In this document: one piece after another, positions 36,908 through 45,370 of the stretch
Layout: each line of letters begins with the position of its first letter
Numbering within the stretch: the first letter of the stretch is position 1
Assembly: GCF_022829345.1 (NCBI RefSeq)
Contig: NZ_JAKSXV010000028.1
Coordinates: 84,824 to 148,823 of the forward strand
DNA from: Methylobacterium sp. J-090
GTDB lineage: Bacteria; Pseudomonadota; Alphaproteobacteria; Rhizobiales; Beijerinckiaceae
Length of the DNA stretch: 64,000 bases
Reading direction: 5' to 3'
Position numbers and translations under genes: made by a program
Notes under the pieces: model-generated
Told to the model about the DNA's origin: nothing
Seen by the model: the letters and a program-made list of their open reading frames with translations, nothing else
Database searches by the model: none

Positions 36908-36994
36908 ATGTTTAAGGGTGGTTTGCTTTGGCTCATCGGCATTCCCTTGCCGATCATCCTGATTATTTACTTCTTCACGGGCTGGTTGCATTAG
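36908..36994 (+). CDS. 28-residue membrane peptide
   Basis: Begins MFKGGLLWLIGIP and ends YFFTGWLH. It is one hydrophobic helix broken by a PLP turn, with almost no soluble part. GGGAG stands 8 bases before the ATG. An EcfG-type promoter lies just upstream, so stress induction is likely. Similar very short hydrophobic proteins are recalled from Proteobacteria without known function. A toxin-like or membrane-regulatory role is possible but unproven. Confidence 0.72.
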   Translation: MFKGGLLWLIGIPLPIILIIYFFTGWLH

Positions 36995-37028
36995 GCACTT
37001 CGCACGCAACATCAGTCTTGGATAGGAA

Positions 37029-37056
37029 ATAGAAAAGGCCCCGTCGAGCGGGGCCT
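37029..37056 (-). terminator. Intrinsic terminator of the DAHP synthase gene
   Basis: AGGCCCC / GGGGCCT hairpin at 37036-37056, followed on the minus strand by TTTTCTATTTCC. It lies 6 bases beyond the stop codon. Confidence 0.9.
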
Positions 37057-37061
37057 GTTCC

Positions 37062-38462
37062 TTACTCCGCCGCGTCGAGGCGGGGACGCTCGATCTCGGC
37101 GCGTTCGCGTTTCACCAGTTCGGCGGTGAGGAACGCGACTTCCAGAGCCTGCTCCGCGTTGAGGCGCGGATCGCAGTAGGTGTGGTAGCGGTCCTGCAGG
37201 TCGTCGGCCGTCAGCGCCCGGGCGCCGCCCGTGCACTCGGTCACGTCCTTGCCGGTCATCTCCAGGTGGATGCCGCCCGCGATGGTGCCTTCGGCCCGAT
37301 GGATGCCGAAGAAGCTCTCGATCTCCTGCATCACCCGCTCGAACGGACGGGTCTTGTAGCCGCCGGCCGAGATGGTGTTGCCGTGCATGGGATCGCACAC
37401 CCACACGACCTTGCGGCCCTCGCGCTCCACCGCCCGGATCAGGCCCGGCAGGTGGTCGCCGACCTTGTCGGCGCCGAAGCGGCAGATCAGGGTCAGGCGC
37501 CCGGCCTCGTTGGCCGGGTTCAACTGGTCGATGAGCCCGATCAGGCCCTCGGCCGTCATCGACGGCCCGCACTTCAGGCCGATGGGGTTCTTGATGCCGC
37601 GCGCGTACTCGATATGCGCGTGGTCGGCCTGCCGGGTGCGGTCGCCGATCCACAGCATGTGGCCCGACGTGGCGTACCAGTCGCCGCTCGTGGAATCGAC
37701 GCGGGTCAGCGCCTCCTCGTAGCCGAGCAGAAGGGCCTCGTGGCTGGTGTAGAAGTCCGTGGTTCGGACCTCCTGGTGCGTCTCGGGGTTGATCCCGATG
37801 GCGCGCATGAAGTCGAGGGTCTCGGTCATGCGCTCGGCGCAATCGGCGTAGCGGGCCGATTGCGGTGAATCCTTCACGAAGCCCAGCATCCAGCGATGCG
37901 AGTTCTCGAGGTTGGCGTAGCCGCCCGTCGCGAAGGCGCGCAGCAGGTTGAGGGTCGCGGCCGACTGGCGGTAGGCCTCGAGCTGCCGGCGCGGATCGGG
38001 GATGCGCGCCTCCTCCGTGAAGGTGAGGCCGTTGACGATGTCGCCGCGGTAGCTCGGCAGGCTCACCCCGCCCAGGGTCTCGGTGGGCGACGAGCGCGGC
38101 TTCGCGAACTGCCCGGCGATGCGGCCGACCTTCACCACGGGCGAACCGCCCGCGAAGGTGAGCACCAGGGCCATCTGCAGGAACACGCGGAAGAAATCGC
38201 GGATGTTGTCGGCCGAATGCTCGTCGAAGCTCTCGGCGCAGTCGCCGCCCTGGAGCAGGAAGGCCTCGCCCGTCGACACGCGCGCGAGCGCCGACTTCAG
38301 CTTGCGGGCCTCACCTGCAAAAACGAGGGGCGGAAAGCTCGCGAGCTGGGTCTCGACCGCTTCGAGGGCGGCGGCATCCGGATAGGCCGGCACCTGCTGG
38401 ATCGGCAGATTCCGCCACGTCTTCGGCGACCAACCCGTCTTCGGTGTCCAACGCTCGCCCAT
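37062..38462 (-). CDS. aroG: Class II 3-deoxy-7-phosphoheptulonate (DAHP) synthase
   Basis: 466 residues. Condenses PEP and erythrose-4-phosphate, the first shikimate-pathway step. It is the plant/actinobacterial-type (class II) enzyme common in alphaproteobacteria: [31 protein letters not shown] (metal Cys), [59 protein letters not shown] and [21 protein letters not shown] at 38462 follows GGGAG; a longer frame adds non-family residues. Monocistronic, with a strong terminator. Confidence 0.96.
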   Translation of the reverse strand: MGERWTPKTGWSPKTWRNLPIQQVPAYPDAAALEAVETQLASFPPLVFAGEARKLKSALARVSTGEAFLLQGGDCAESFDEHSADNIRDFFRVFLQMALVLTFAGGSPVVKVGRIAGQFAKPRSSPTETLGGVSLPSYRGDIVNGLTFTEEARIPDPRRQLEAYRQSAATLNLLRAFATGGYANLENSHRWMLGFVKDSPQSARYADCAERMTETLDFMRAIGINPETHQEVRTTDFYTSHEALLLGYEEALTRVDSTSGDWYATSGHMLWIGDRTRQADHAHIEYARGIKNPIGLKCGPSMTAEGLIGLIDQLNPANEAGRLTLICRFGADKVGDHLPGLIRAVEREGRKVVWVCDPMHGNTISAGGYKTRPFERVMQEIESFFGIHRAEGTIAGGIHLEMTGKDVTECTGGARALTADDLQDRYHTYCDPRLNAEQALEVAFLTAELVKRERAEIERPRLDAAE

Positions 38463-38588
38463 GATTGTCTCCCGCCACCCCTCGGCCGGCTTTTCGCGCA
38501 ACACGATGCTGCATGGAAAGCGCGGCTTATAGAGCGGTTTTTCCGCGGAGGCGAGGTAGCCGGAGCGGCGGGCTGACCTGCTTCGCGA

Positions 38589-38888
38589 TCAGGCCACGTC
38601 GCCGTCCTCGATGGCGATGCCGTGCTCGGACAGGATCCAGAAGATCGCCTCCAGATCCTCCGAGGTGACGTCCCGGGGCGGCAGGGCCTCTTCCAGATCC
38701 TCGTAGGTCAGGCGGCGGACGCGCTGGGCCTCCGCCTTGGCCAGGAGTGCGTCCACCGCCTTGCGCATGTCCGGCGGCAGGGCGTCGTGGCTCGGCAGGC
38801 GATAGTCGTCGACGGGATGCAGCGCTTCCGCCAGCATCCGGTCGATGATCACCTGACGGCGATCGTGCGCGTCGTCGTGCTGTTCCAT
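38589..38888 (-). CDS. Stand-alone sigma-70 region 1.1-like protein
   Basis: 99 residues. The C-terminal half, RRLTYEDLEEALPPRDVTS then EDLEAIFWILSEHGIAI, closely resembles region 1.1 of primary sigma factors (the TYEDLNEALPP...SEQIEDIM...LSEMGI pattern), but there is no region 1.2-4 after it. The N-terminal 50 residues are acidic and helical. In RpoD, region 1.1 is negatively charged and blocks DNA access by free sigma. A separate copy could bind RNA polymerase or mimic DNA; that is inference. Small gap to the molybdopterin oxidoreductase gene upstream on the same strand. Confidence 0.75.
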   Translation of the reverse strand: MEQHDDAHDRRQVIIDRMLAEALHPVDDYRLPSHDALPPDMRKAVDALLAKAEAQRVRRLTYEDLEEALPPRDVTSEDLEAIFWILSEHGIAIEDGDVA

Positions 38889-38954
38889 GGGGCCGTTATG
38901 GGTCGGAGAAGCCGCGCGTTGAGGGAGCGAAGTTAGGCCAGGTGCGCGCGGGCC

Positions 38955-41258
38955 TCAATGCGCGGCCGTGGCCACGACCCGGACGGGGATCGCCTTGGCC
39001 GCCGGGGTCTTCGATTGCTCGTCGTGGTGCCACAGGGGGATCAGCGGGTTCAGCTCCGGGTAGTAGCCACCGCAATTGCCCGGCGGGATGTCGTACTGGA
39101 TCACCCGCAAGCCCTTCACCGAACGATCGATTCCGTCATCGGACGGTGTGGAGACATCCACGGTCTCGCCGTCGCGCACGCCGATCCGGGCCATGTCTGC
39201 GGCGTTCATGAACAGGATCGTGCGCGTCCCTTTCACACCGCGAAAGCGGTCGTCGTAGCCGTAGATGGTGGTGTTGAACTGATCGTTGGAGCGGAGCGTG
39301 ATGAGATCGAGGATGTCGGGGCCGCGCGCGGGCATGTCCGGGTCCTCGTCGAGGCCTTCCGGCACGATGAAATTGGCCCGGCCGGTCTCGGTCTCCCACT
39401 TGCGCTCACGCGCCGGGATCGGCTTGTGCAGGCCACCCGGATCGAACATCCGGCCATTGAGATCGTGGAACACGCTCGGATAAGTCGCCTCGATGGCGTC
39501 GCGGACCTTGGCATAGTCGCCGACCCAGGCGTCCCAGGTCACCTTCGGGTTAGGCGGCAGCGTCGCCTTGGCGAGTTCGGCGACGATCCACGGCTCGGAG
39601 CGGACATGGGCGCTCACGGGCCGCGTCACGCCGCGCGAGCCATGAAAGCACGAGGTCGAGTCTTCCATCGACACGGCTTGTGGGCCGCTCGCCTGTGCGT
39701 CGATCTCGATGCGGCCGAGACAGGGCAGGATGTAGGCGACCGCACCGTTGACGAGGTGGGAGCGGTTGAGCTTCGTCGAGATCTGCACGGTAAGGCGCAT
39801 GCGCCGCCACGCCTCTTCCATCCGCACGGTGTCGGGAATCGCGCGGACGAAGTTGCCGCCAAGGCTGATGAAGGCCTTCACCGAGCCGCCGAGGATGCCC
39901 TCGCAGGCCTCGACGGTGTTGAGCCCCTTCTCGCGCGGCGGCGCGAAGCCGTACTGCTCGGCGAGCTTATCGAGGGGTGCGAGTTCGGGCTTCTCGGTGA
40001 TGCCCACCGTGCGCTGCCCCTGGACGTTGGAATGGCCGCGCACGGGGCAGAGGCCGGCGCCGGGACGTCCGACATTGCCGCGCAGGAGCATGAGGTTGAC
40101 CAGCATCTGCACCGCCTCGGTGCCCTTGCGGTGCTGGGTCAGGCCCATGCCGTAGACGCCCATGACCGCGCGCGCACGACCATAGACGGTAGCGGCGGAC
40201 TCGATGGCCTCCCGCGTCAGGCCGGACCGCGCCTCCAGGGCGGCCCAGTCCTGCGCCTCGCAATAGGCCTTGAAGGCGTCGATCCCGTGGGTGTGTTCCT
40301 CGATGAAAGCCACGTCGAGGAGACGCGGCCGACCCACGATCCTGGCCTCGTCGTCGGCGGCGAACAGCGCCTTGCACATGCCGGTCATGGCGGCAATGTC
40401 CCCGCCGGCCTTGACCTGATGGTACTGCGTCGAGATCCGGGTCTCGCTGCGGGTCACCATCTCGATGGGCGATTGCGGGTTGGTGAAGCGCTCGAGGCCG
40501 CGCTCGCGCAGGGGGTTGAAGGTGATGATCGGAACCCGGCGCTTGCGCGCGTCCTGCAGGGGATGGAGCATGCGCGGCGCATTGGAGCCGACGTTCTGGC
40601 CGAAGAACAGGATCAGGTCGGTGGCCTCGAAATCCTCCAGGACCGTGGTGCCGACGGCCGAGCCGATGGAAGCCTTGAGGCCGACCGACGTCGGCTCGTG
40701 GCACATGTTGGACGAGTCGGGCAGGTTGTTGTTGCCGTAGAGCCGCGCGAACAGGGCGTACATGTAAGAGGTTTCGAGGGACGCCCGGCCGGAGGCGTAG
40801 CAGACCACCGATTTCGGATCCAAGGCGCGCAATTCGCGCCCGATCTCCGCGAAGGCGTCGGCCCATTGCACCGGAACGTAGCGGTCGGTTCCCGGATCGT
40901 AGCGCAGGGGATGGGTGAGGCGGCCCTTCTCCTCGAGGGCATAATCGGTCCAGCCCAGGAGCTCCGTCACCGTGTGCGCGGCGAAGAAGTCCGGTCCGAC
41001 GCGCTTGGTGGTCTGCTCCCAGGCCGTGGCCTTGGCGCCGTTCTCGCAATACTCGAACGCGGCGGGTTTCTTCGGCTTCGACCACGCGCAGGACGTGCAC
41101 ATGAAGCCGTCGGGCTTGTTCTGCTTCAGCAGGAGGGCCGCGCCCGAGACCGGGATCTCCTCGCGCAGCAGGATCTCGGCCAAGGACGACGCGGAGCCCC
41201 AGCCGCCCGCCGGACCGGTATAGGGTTCGATCTTCGGGTCGGCCATCTTGTCGGTCAT
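38955..41258 (-). CDS. FdhF/YdeP-family molybdopterin oxidoreductase (formate dehydrogenase-like alpha subunit)
   Basis: 767 residues. An N-terminal [4Fe-4S] motif FMCTSCAWSKP plus YCENGAKATAWE (Cys54, Cys57, Cys71) precedes the molybdopterin domains. SSNMCHEPTS places Cys186 as likely Mo/W ligand. Later blocks are LFFGQNVGSNAPRMLHPL, GVYGMGLTQHRKGTEAVQML, LLRGNVGRPGAGLCPVRGHSNVQG and a C-terminal MopB-binding domain LITLRSNDQFNTTIYG. It resembles YdeP and, as recalled, Fdh4A of Methylorubrum extorquens; formate as substrate is an inference. No FdhD or electron-transfer subunit is adjacent. The ATG at 41258 is uncertain; a GTG nine codons upstream is possible. Confidence 0.85.
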   Translation of the reverse strand: MTDKMADPKIEPYTGPAGGWGSASSLAEILLREEIPVSGAALLLKQNKPDGFMCTSCAWSKPKKPAAFEYCENGAKATAWEQTTKRVGPDFFAAHTVTELLGWTDYALEEKGRLTHPLRYDPGTDRYVPVQWADAFAEIGRELRALDPKSVVCYASGRASLETSYMYALFARLYGNNNLPDSSNMCHEPTSVGLKASIGSAVGTTVLEDFEATDLILFFGQNVGSNAPRMLHPLQDARKRRVPIITFNPLRERGLERFTNPQSPIEMVTRSETRISTQYHQVKAGGDIAAMTGMCKALFAADDEARIVGRPRLLDVAFIEEHTHGIDAFKAYCEAQDWAALEARSGLTREAIESAATVYGRARAVMGVYGMGLTQHRKGTEAVQMLVNLMLLRGNVGRPGAGLCPVRGHSNVQGQRTVGITEKPELAPLDKLAEQYGFAPPREKGLNTVEACEGILGGSVKAFISLGGNFVRAIPDTVRMEEAWRRMRLTVQISTKLNRSHLVNGAVAYILPCLGRIEIDAQASGPQAVSMEDSTSCFHGSRGVTRPVSAHVRSEPWIVAELAKATLPPNPKVTWDAWVGDYAKVRDAIEATYPSVFHDLNGRMFDPGGLHKPIPARERKWETETGRANFIVPEGLDEDPDMPARGPDILDLITLRSNDQFNTTIYGYDDRFRGVKGTRTILFMNAADMARIGVRDGETVDVSTPSDDGIDRSVKGLRVIQYDIPPGNCGGYYPELNPLIPLWHHDEQSKTPAAKAIPVRVVATAAH

Positions 41259-41334
41259 GGGGTGTCCGGTCACGCGATTGCTCACTCGGCAACCGGCGCC
41301 GGACCGACCCTGTTCCCGGCTGCGACGGTGCGCG

Positions 41335-42720
41335 CTAGCCGACCCCCTCCGGGCGCTTGGTGATCACGGGCGTGCGCATGGTGACGAGTTCCTCGCCCGC
41401 CGTCGGGTGGACCGCGATGGTGCGGTCGAAATCCGCCTTGGTGGCCCCCATGGTCACGGCGATGCCCACCGCCTGGATGATCTCGCCGGCGTCGTGGCCG
41501 AGGATGTGGACCCCCACGACCCGGTCGCTGGCGCAATCGACGATCACCTTCATCAGGACCTTCTCGTCGCGGCCCGACAGGGTCGCCTTCATCGGACGGA
41601 AGCTCGACCGGTAGACGTCGATCCTCCCGTAGAGGTCGCGCGCCGTGTTCTCGTTGTGGCCGACGACGCCGATCTCGGGCGTCGAGAACACGGCCGTGGG
41701 GATGAGGTCGTGATCGACGGCCCAGGATTTGTCCCCGAACACCGTGTCGGCGAAGGCGTGGCCCTCGCGGATGGCGATAGGGGTCAGCGCCGCCCGGTTG
41801 GTGACGTCGCCCACTGCGTAGATCGACGGCACGCAGGTCTGCGAGAACGCATCGACGGGGATCGCGCCGGCCGCGTCGAGGGGGATCCCCACGGCGTCGA
41901 GCCCGAGGCCTTCGACCTTCGGGCGCCGGCCCGTGGCGTAGAGAACCTGGTCGACCTCCAGATTCGTCCCGTCGCTCAGGGTCACGGCGAGGCCGCCCGC
42001 GACGCGCTCCAGGCGCTCGACGCTGGTGCCGAGGCGCAGGTCCATGCGCTTGGCGTAGGCCTCGTCGAGGGCGTCGCGGATCTCGTCGTCGAAGCCGCGC
42101 AGGAGCCGGTCGCCGCGATGCGCGAGGGTGGTGCGGGAACCCAACGCCGCGAACACGCCGGCGAACTCCACGGCGATGTAGCCGCCGCCGACGACGAGGA
42201 TGCGCTCGGGCATGGTCTCCAGCTCGAAGACGTCATCGGAGGTGATGGCGAGTTCGCAGCCGGGCACCTCCGGCACCTTCACCGGATGGGCGCCGACGGC
42301 CACGAGGATTACTTTCGCCCGCACCCGCCGGCCCGAGGCGACGAGGCGCACCGTGTGGGCATCCTCGATCACCGCGCGCTCGGGCACGACCGCGACGCCG
42401 GCCTTGCCGAGGTTGGTGCCGTAGATGCCCTCCAGCCGGGTCACCTCGGCGTCCCGCCGCCGCTTCATCACGCTCCAGTCGAAGCGCGGCTGGGGCACGG
42501 TCCAGCCGAAGCCGGCGGCATCCTCGAACTCGTCGCGGAACCGGCCGGCATAGACCATGAGCTTCTTCGGGACGCAGCCGCGGATCACGCAGGTCCCGCC
42601 GACCCGGTACTCCTCGGCGAGCTGGACCCGGGCGCCGTAGCCCGCCGCGATCCGCGCGGCCCGCACGCCGCCGGAGCCGCCGCCGATGACGAACAGATCG
42701 ACGTCGAAGTCCTGAGTCAT
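41335..42720 (-). CDS. gor: Glutathione-disulfide reductase
   Basis: 461 residues, a flavoprotein homodimer in the cytoplasm reducing GSSG with NADPH. FAD motif DLFVIGGGSGGVRAARIAA; redox pair GGTCVIRGCVPKK (Cys44, Cys49); second nucleotide site ILVVGGGYIAVEFAGVFAALG with the downstream HRGDRLLRGFD; FAD-ribityl motif SIYAVGDVTNR; and C-terminal dimer motif VHPTAGEELVTMR with the catalytic His. Full length. Relevant for glutathione-linked formaldehyde or oxidative stress in methylotrophs, but no such gene is adjacent. Confidence 0.95.
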   Translation of the reverse strand: MTQDFDVDLFVIGGGSGGVRAARIAAGYGARVQLAEEYRVGGTCVIRGCVPKKLMVYAGRFRDEFEDAAGFGWTVPQPRFDWSVMKRRRDAEVTRLEGIYGTNLGKAGVAVVPERAVIEDAHTVRLVASGRRVRAKVILVAVGAHPVKVPEVPGCELAITSDDVFELETMPERILVVGGGYIAVEFAGVFAALGSRTTLAHRGDRLLRGFDDEIRDALDEAYAKRMDLRLGTSVERLERVAGGLAVTLSDGTNLEVDQVLYATGRRPKVEGLGLDAVGIPLDAAGAIPVDAFSQTCVPSIYAVGDVTNRAALTPIAIREGHAFADTVFGDKSWAVDHDLIPTAVFSTPEIGVVGHNENTARDLYGRIDVYRSSFRPMKATLSGRDEKVLMKVIVDCASDRVVGVHILGHDAGEIIQAVGIAVTMGATKADFDRTIAVHPTAGEELVTMRTPVITKRPEGVG

Positions 42721-42807
42721 GAGGTTCGTCCCGGCAACGGCTGCGATGGATGCCCTCCATCGCCCGAACCTCGCCCGGCTTCAACCGTGACGGTCCGGCG
42801 TCGGCGC

Positions 42808-42843
42808 AACAAAAAGGCCGCTTCCCCGCGCGGGGAAGCGGCC
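42808..42843 (-). terminator. Intrinsic terminator of rpmG
   Basis: A perfect 28-base palindrome at 42816-42843 (GGCCGCTTCCCCG and its complement), followed on the minus strand by TTTTTGTT. It lies about 28 bases after the rpmG stop. Confidence 0.93.
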
Positions 42844-42870
42844 CGATGGCCGGCGCGATGCGGCTGCGGC

Positions 42871-43038
42871 TTACTTGATCTTGGTTTCCTTGAAGTCGAC
42901 ATGCTTGCGCACGACGGGGTCGTACTTCTTCATGGAGAGCTTCTCGGTCTGCGTGCGGGAGTTCTTCTTCGTGACGTAGAAGTAACCCGTGTCGGCGGTC
43001 GAGATCAGCTTGACTTTAACGGTGACGGCCTTGGCCAT
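42871..43038 (-). CDS. rpmG: Ribosomal protein L33
   Basis: 55 residues, normal L33 length: [18 protein letters not shown], then [34 protein letters not shown]. This is the form without the CxxC zinc pairs. Single gene with its own terminator. The ATG at 43038 matches the family start. Confidence 0.98.
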   Translation of the reverse strand: MAKAVTVKVKLISTADTGYFYVTKKNSRTQTEKLSMKKYDPVVRKHVDFKETKIK

Positions 43039-43118
43039 GGCGCGGCGCTCCTGTGATGGCGGCATTCCGCATCAGCGAAACGCAAAAGGGCCGGCCTGGG
43101 CCGGCGGAGTGATCCTCA

Positions 43119-43177
43119 CGAAACTCCCGATCACCGGGAGCGCTCCCCTCGGCCACGACAGCGCGACGGGAGTTTCG
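43119..43177. repeat. Inverted repeat between rpmG and an MFS gene
   Basis: CGAAACTCCCG (43119-43129) and CGGGAGTTTCG (43167-43177) are exact 11-base inverted copies 37 bases apart, with CACCGGGAGCGCTCCC inside. It may be a folded mRNA 3' end of the MFS gene (minus strand) or part of the rpmG promoter. Confidence 0.6.
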
Positions 43178-43225
43178 CGAGAGGCACGAATACCGGCGGG
43201 TGATTGCCCCATCGCTCGGGTTTCG

Positions 43226-44398
43226 TCAAGGCCGGGGATAGCCCTGCAGGCGCCAGGCCACGACGCCCGCATAGGCGAGGAACAGGGCGCACAGGGTGTA
43301 GGCGAAGCCCTGGGGCGGCACCAGATCCATGCCGCCGCCGATGAGCGGGGGGCCGACCATGAGGCCGACATTGTAGAGCAGCACGAAGGCGGCGTTGGCC
43401 CCGGCGAGCTCCGGTCCGCGCACGCTGGCGCCGAGTTGAGCCAGCCCCACGGTGTAGAGGGTGCCGGCGAGACCGCCCCAGACGAAGAGCAGAACCACCA
43501 GCGCCGGGAACGAGGCCGAGGCCACGGGAATCAGGATCGAGCCGAGCGCGCCGCACAGGGCCGAGGCCAGGAGCACGATGCGCCGGTCGATGCGGTCGGC
43601 GAGCCAGCCGAAGGGGATCTGGAACAGGACGTTGCCGAGCGCCAGGGCGGAGACGAGGCCGGCCGCCGTCTGCGCGTCGTAGCCGAGCCGCAGACCGTAG
43701 AGGGGGAGGATCGCGAACCCGCCCGTCTCGACGGCGCCGTAGACCAGGGCGGCGCCCGTCGCAGCGGGCGCGAGGCGCAGATACGCCAGGATCGAGCGGC
43801 TGCCGCCCTGCCCGATCTCGGGCGAGAGACCGCGCGCCAGGAGCAACGGCACCATGGCGGCGAGGAACAGGCCCGAGCCGGCGAGGTAGGGCGCGTAGCC
43901 CTCCGTGCCGAGGAAGGCGAGCAGGGTCGGGCCGACGGCGAACCCGAGCGCCAGCACGGTCGCGTAGATGCCCATCACCAGCCCGCGCCGGGCCGGCGGG
44001 GCGGCCTCGCTGATCCAGAACTCGGAGAGGACGAACAGGGCGCCGAGGGTCGCCGAGAAGACGAACCGCAGCGGAAACCACCAGGCGATGTCCTGGAACA
44101 GCTTGAAGCCCGTGAGCATCAGGGCGCCGAGGCCGAGCGCCAGGATCAGCAGGCGGACCACGCCGATGCGCGCGGCGACCCGCGGCACGTACGGCACCGT
44201 GAGGATGCTGGCGAGGCCGGCGACGGCGGTGTTGACGCCGATGAGGGTACTGGACGCGCCCATCCTGGCCATCTCGATGGACAGGAGCGGGATGGTGAGG
44301 CTGAGGCCGATGCCGACGACGGCGACGCAGACGATGGCGGCGGTGATCGAGGCGACGCGGGCGCGATCCTCCGGCGCCGGCGGGGTCTGAACGAGCAT
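43226..44398 (-). CDS. MFS transporter, YcaD/UMF-like
   Basis: 390 residues, 12 helices. Starts VCVAVVGIGLSLTIPLLSIEM; helix 4 region LRFVFSATLGALFVLSEFWISEAAPPARRG is typical of the YcaD-like group; helices 7-8 join by GWLADRIDRRIVLL. The ligand is not predictable. ATG at 44398. Single gene between rpmG and the nucleotidyltransferase gene, both on the same strand. Confidence 0.86.
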   Translation of the reverse strand: MLVQTPPAPEDRARVASITAAIVCVAVVGIGLSLTIPLLSIEMARMGASSTLIGVNTAVAGLASILTVPYVPRVAARIGVVRLLILALGLGALMLTGFKLFQDIAWWFPLRFVFSATLGALFVLSEFWISEAAPPARRGLVMGIYATVLALGFAVGPTLLAFLGTEGYAPYLAGSGLFLAAMVPLLLARGLSPEIGQGGSRSILAYLRLAPAATGAALVYGAVETGGFAILPLYGLRLGYDAQTAAGLVSALALGNVLFQIPFGWLADRIDRRIVLLASALCGALGSILIPVASASFPALVVLLFVWGGLAGTLYTVGLAQLGASVRGPELAGANAAFVLLYNVGLMVGPPLIGGGMDLVPPQGFAYTLCALFLAYAGVVAWRLQGYPRP

Positions 44399-44499
44399 GA
44401 AGGGTAAGGGCGGGTCCTGGGCAAGCCGCGCGGCGGCTCTGGGCCGGCTTTCTCGCCCCCGGCGCCCGCGAACGCAACCTCCGGCGCGCGCCGCCCGGG

Positions 44500-45273
44500 C
44501 TACGGTTCAGGCCCGTAGCGGGACACGATGAAGCGCATGAATGCGAGCACGTGATCGGCCGCGTCGAGGTTCGCACGCGCGATCAGCCCCCGTCGCTCGG
44601 CCAGGGCCAGTTCGAGGGGTGCACGCCAATCGGGGAAACGCGCGATGGCCCAGCGACCGGCCGCGCTCTTCGAGACGATCGTGCCGGTCTCCAGGGTGGC
44701 GGCCATCCGCGCCACGCCGAGCGCCCCCCATGAGAGGGCCGCGACGGCGGCATCGCCATCGGGCCGGCGACCGGCCAGGGTCTCGGCCGCCTCATCGATC
44801 CACGATTGCCAGTACGACCGCAGATTGGACCGGACATGACGCGCCGTCGCGCACCGATCCACCGGCACGCCCAGGGTGGCCACCGGCGGGCCGAACACGA
44901 CGCGGCCGTGCTCGACGAGGCACTGCCTGAGGACGGCATGGAGTTCGGGACATGCCCGGTCGGCGTGGAAGACGCCCTTGACGACGAACGGCGTCGGGAG
45001 CGCATCCTGGTCCGGGGCGCGAAGGCGCTCGACGGTGAGATAGACGGCGTCGAGGGTCGGCTCGCCCCGCTCCGCCATCGCGCGATGAAGGACGGCGAGG
45101 GCCGCCGTCGCCGTCGCATCGGGCGGCTCCGGCAGCACGGCGACAACGTCCACGTCACTGCGTCCGTGCTGAAAATCGCCGAGCACCACGGAGCCGACGA
45201 GATAGAGGCCGACCGGTGTCGGGGCACCGGGTCGCCGGAAAAGAGCGCGATACGCATCGACGGTCCGCTGCAT
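44500..45273 (-). CDS. Nucleotidyltransferase of the AadA/DUF4111 type
   Basis: 257 residues. The active-site pattern GSVVLGDFQHGRSDVDVVAV (GSxxxGDxxxxxSDxD) is that of the polymerase-beta superfamily, with DUF4111-like helices after about residue 150 (RSNLRSYWQSWIDEAA, ALSWGALGVARMAATLE, KSAAGRWAIARFPDW). The order resembles aminoglycoside 3''-adenylyltransferases, but chromosomal relatives often have no proven drug activity, so resistance should not be assumed. Stand-alone gene, 97 bases upstream of nothing on its strand but the efflux adaptor's end. Confidence 0.82.
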   Translation of the reverse strand: MQRTVDAYRALFRRPGAPTPVGLYLVGSVVLGDFQHGRSDVDVVAVLPEPPDATATAALAVLHRAMAERGEPTLDAVYLTVERLRAPDQDALPTPFVVKGVFHADRACPELHAVLRQCLVEHGRVVFGPPVATLGVPVDRCATARHVRSNLRSYWQSWIDEAAETLAGRRPDGDAAVAALSWGALGVARMAATLETGTIVSKSAAGRWAIARFPDWRAPLELALAERRGLIARANLDAADHVLAFMRFIVSRYGPEP

Positions 45274-45370
45274 CGCGCCCTCCCGTTCACGCCCGCCGGC
45301 CCGGAGATCGGCGATTCGCGGGCGGGCCGTGACACTGACGGACGAATTCGGCGCGGATGCGCCGCGAGCC

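Noticed and set aside
44500..45273. Annotation as a streptomycin/spectinomycin resistance gene.
   Set aside because: Family motifs alone do not show drug activity, and there is no cassette, integron site or mobile element around it.
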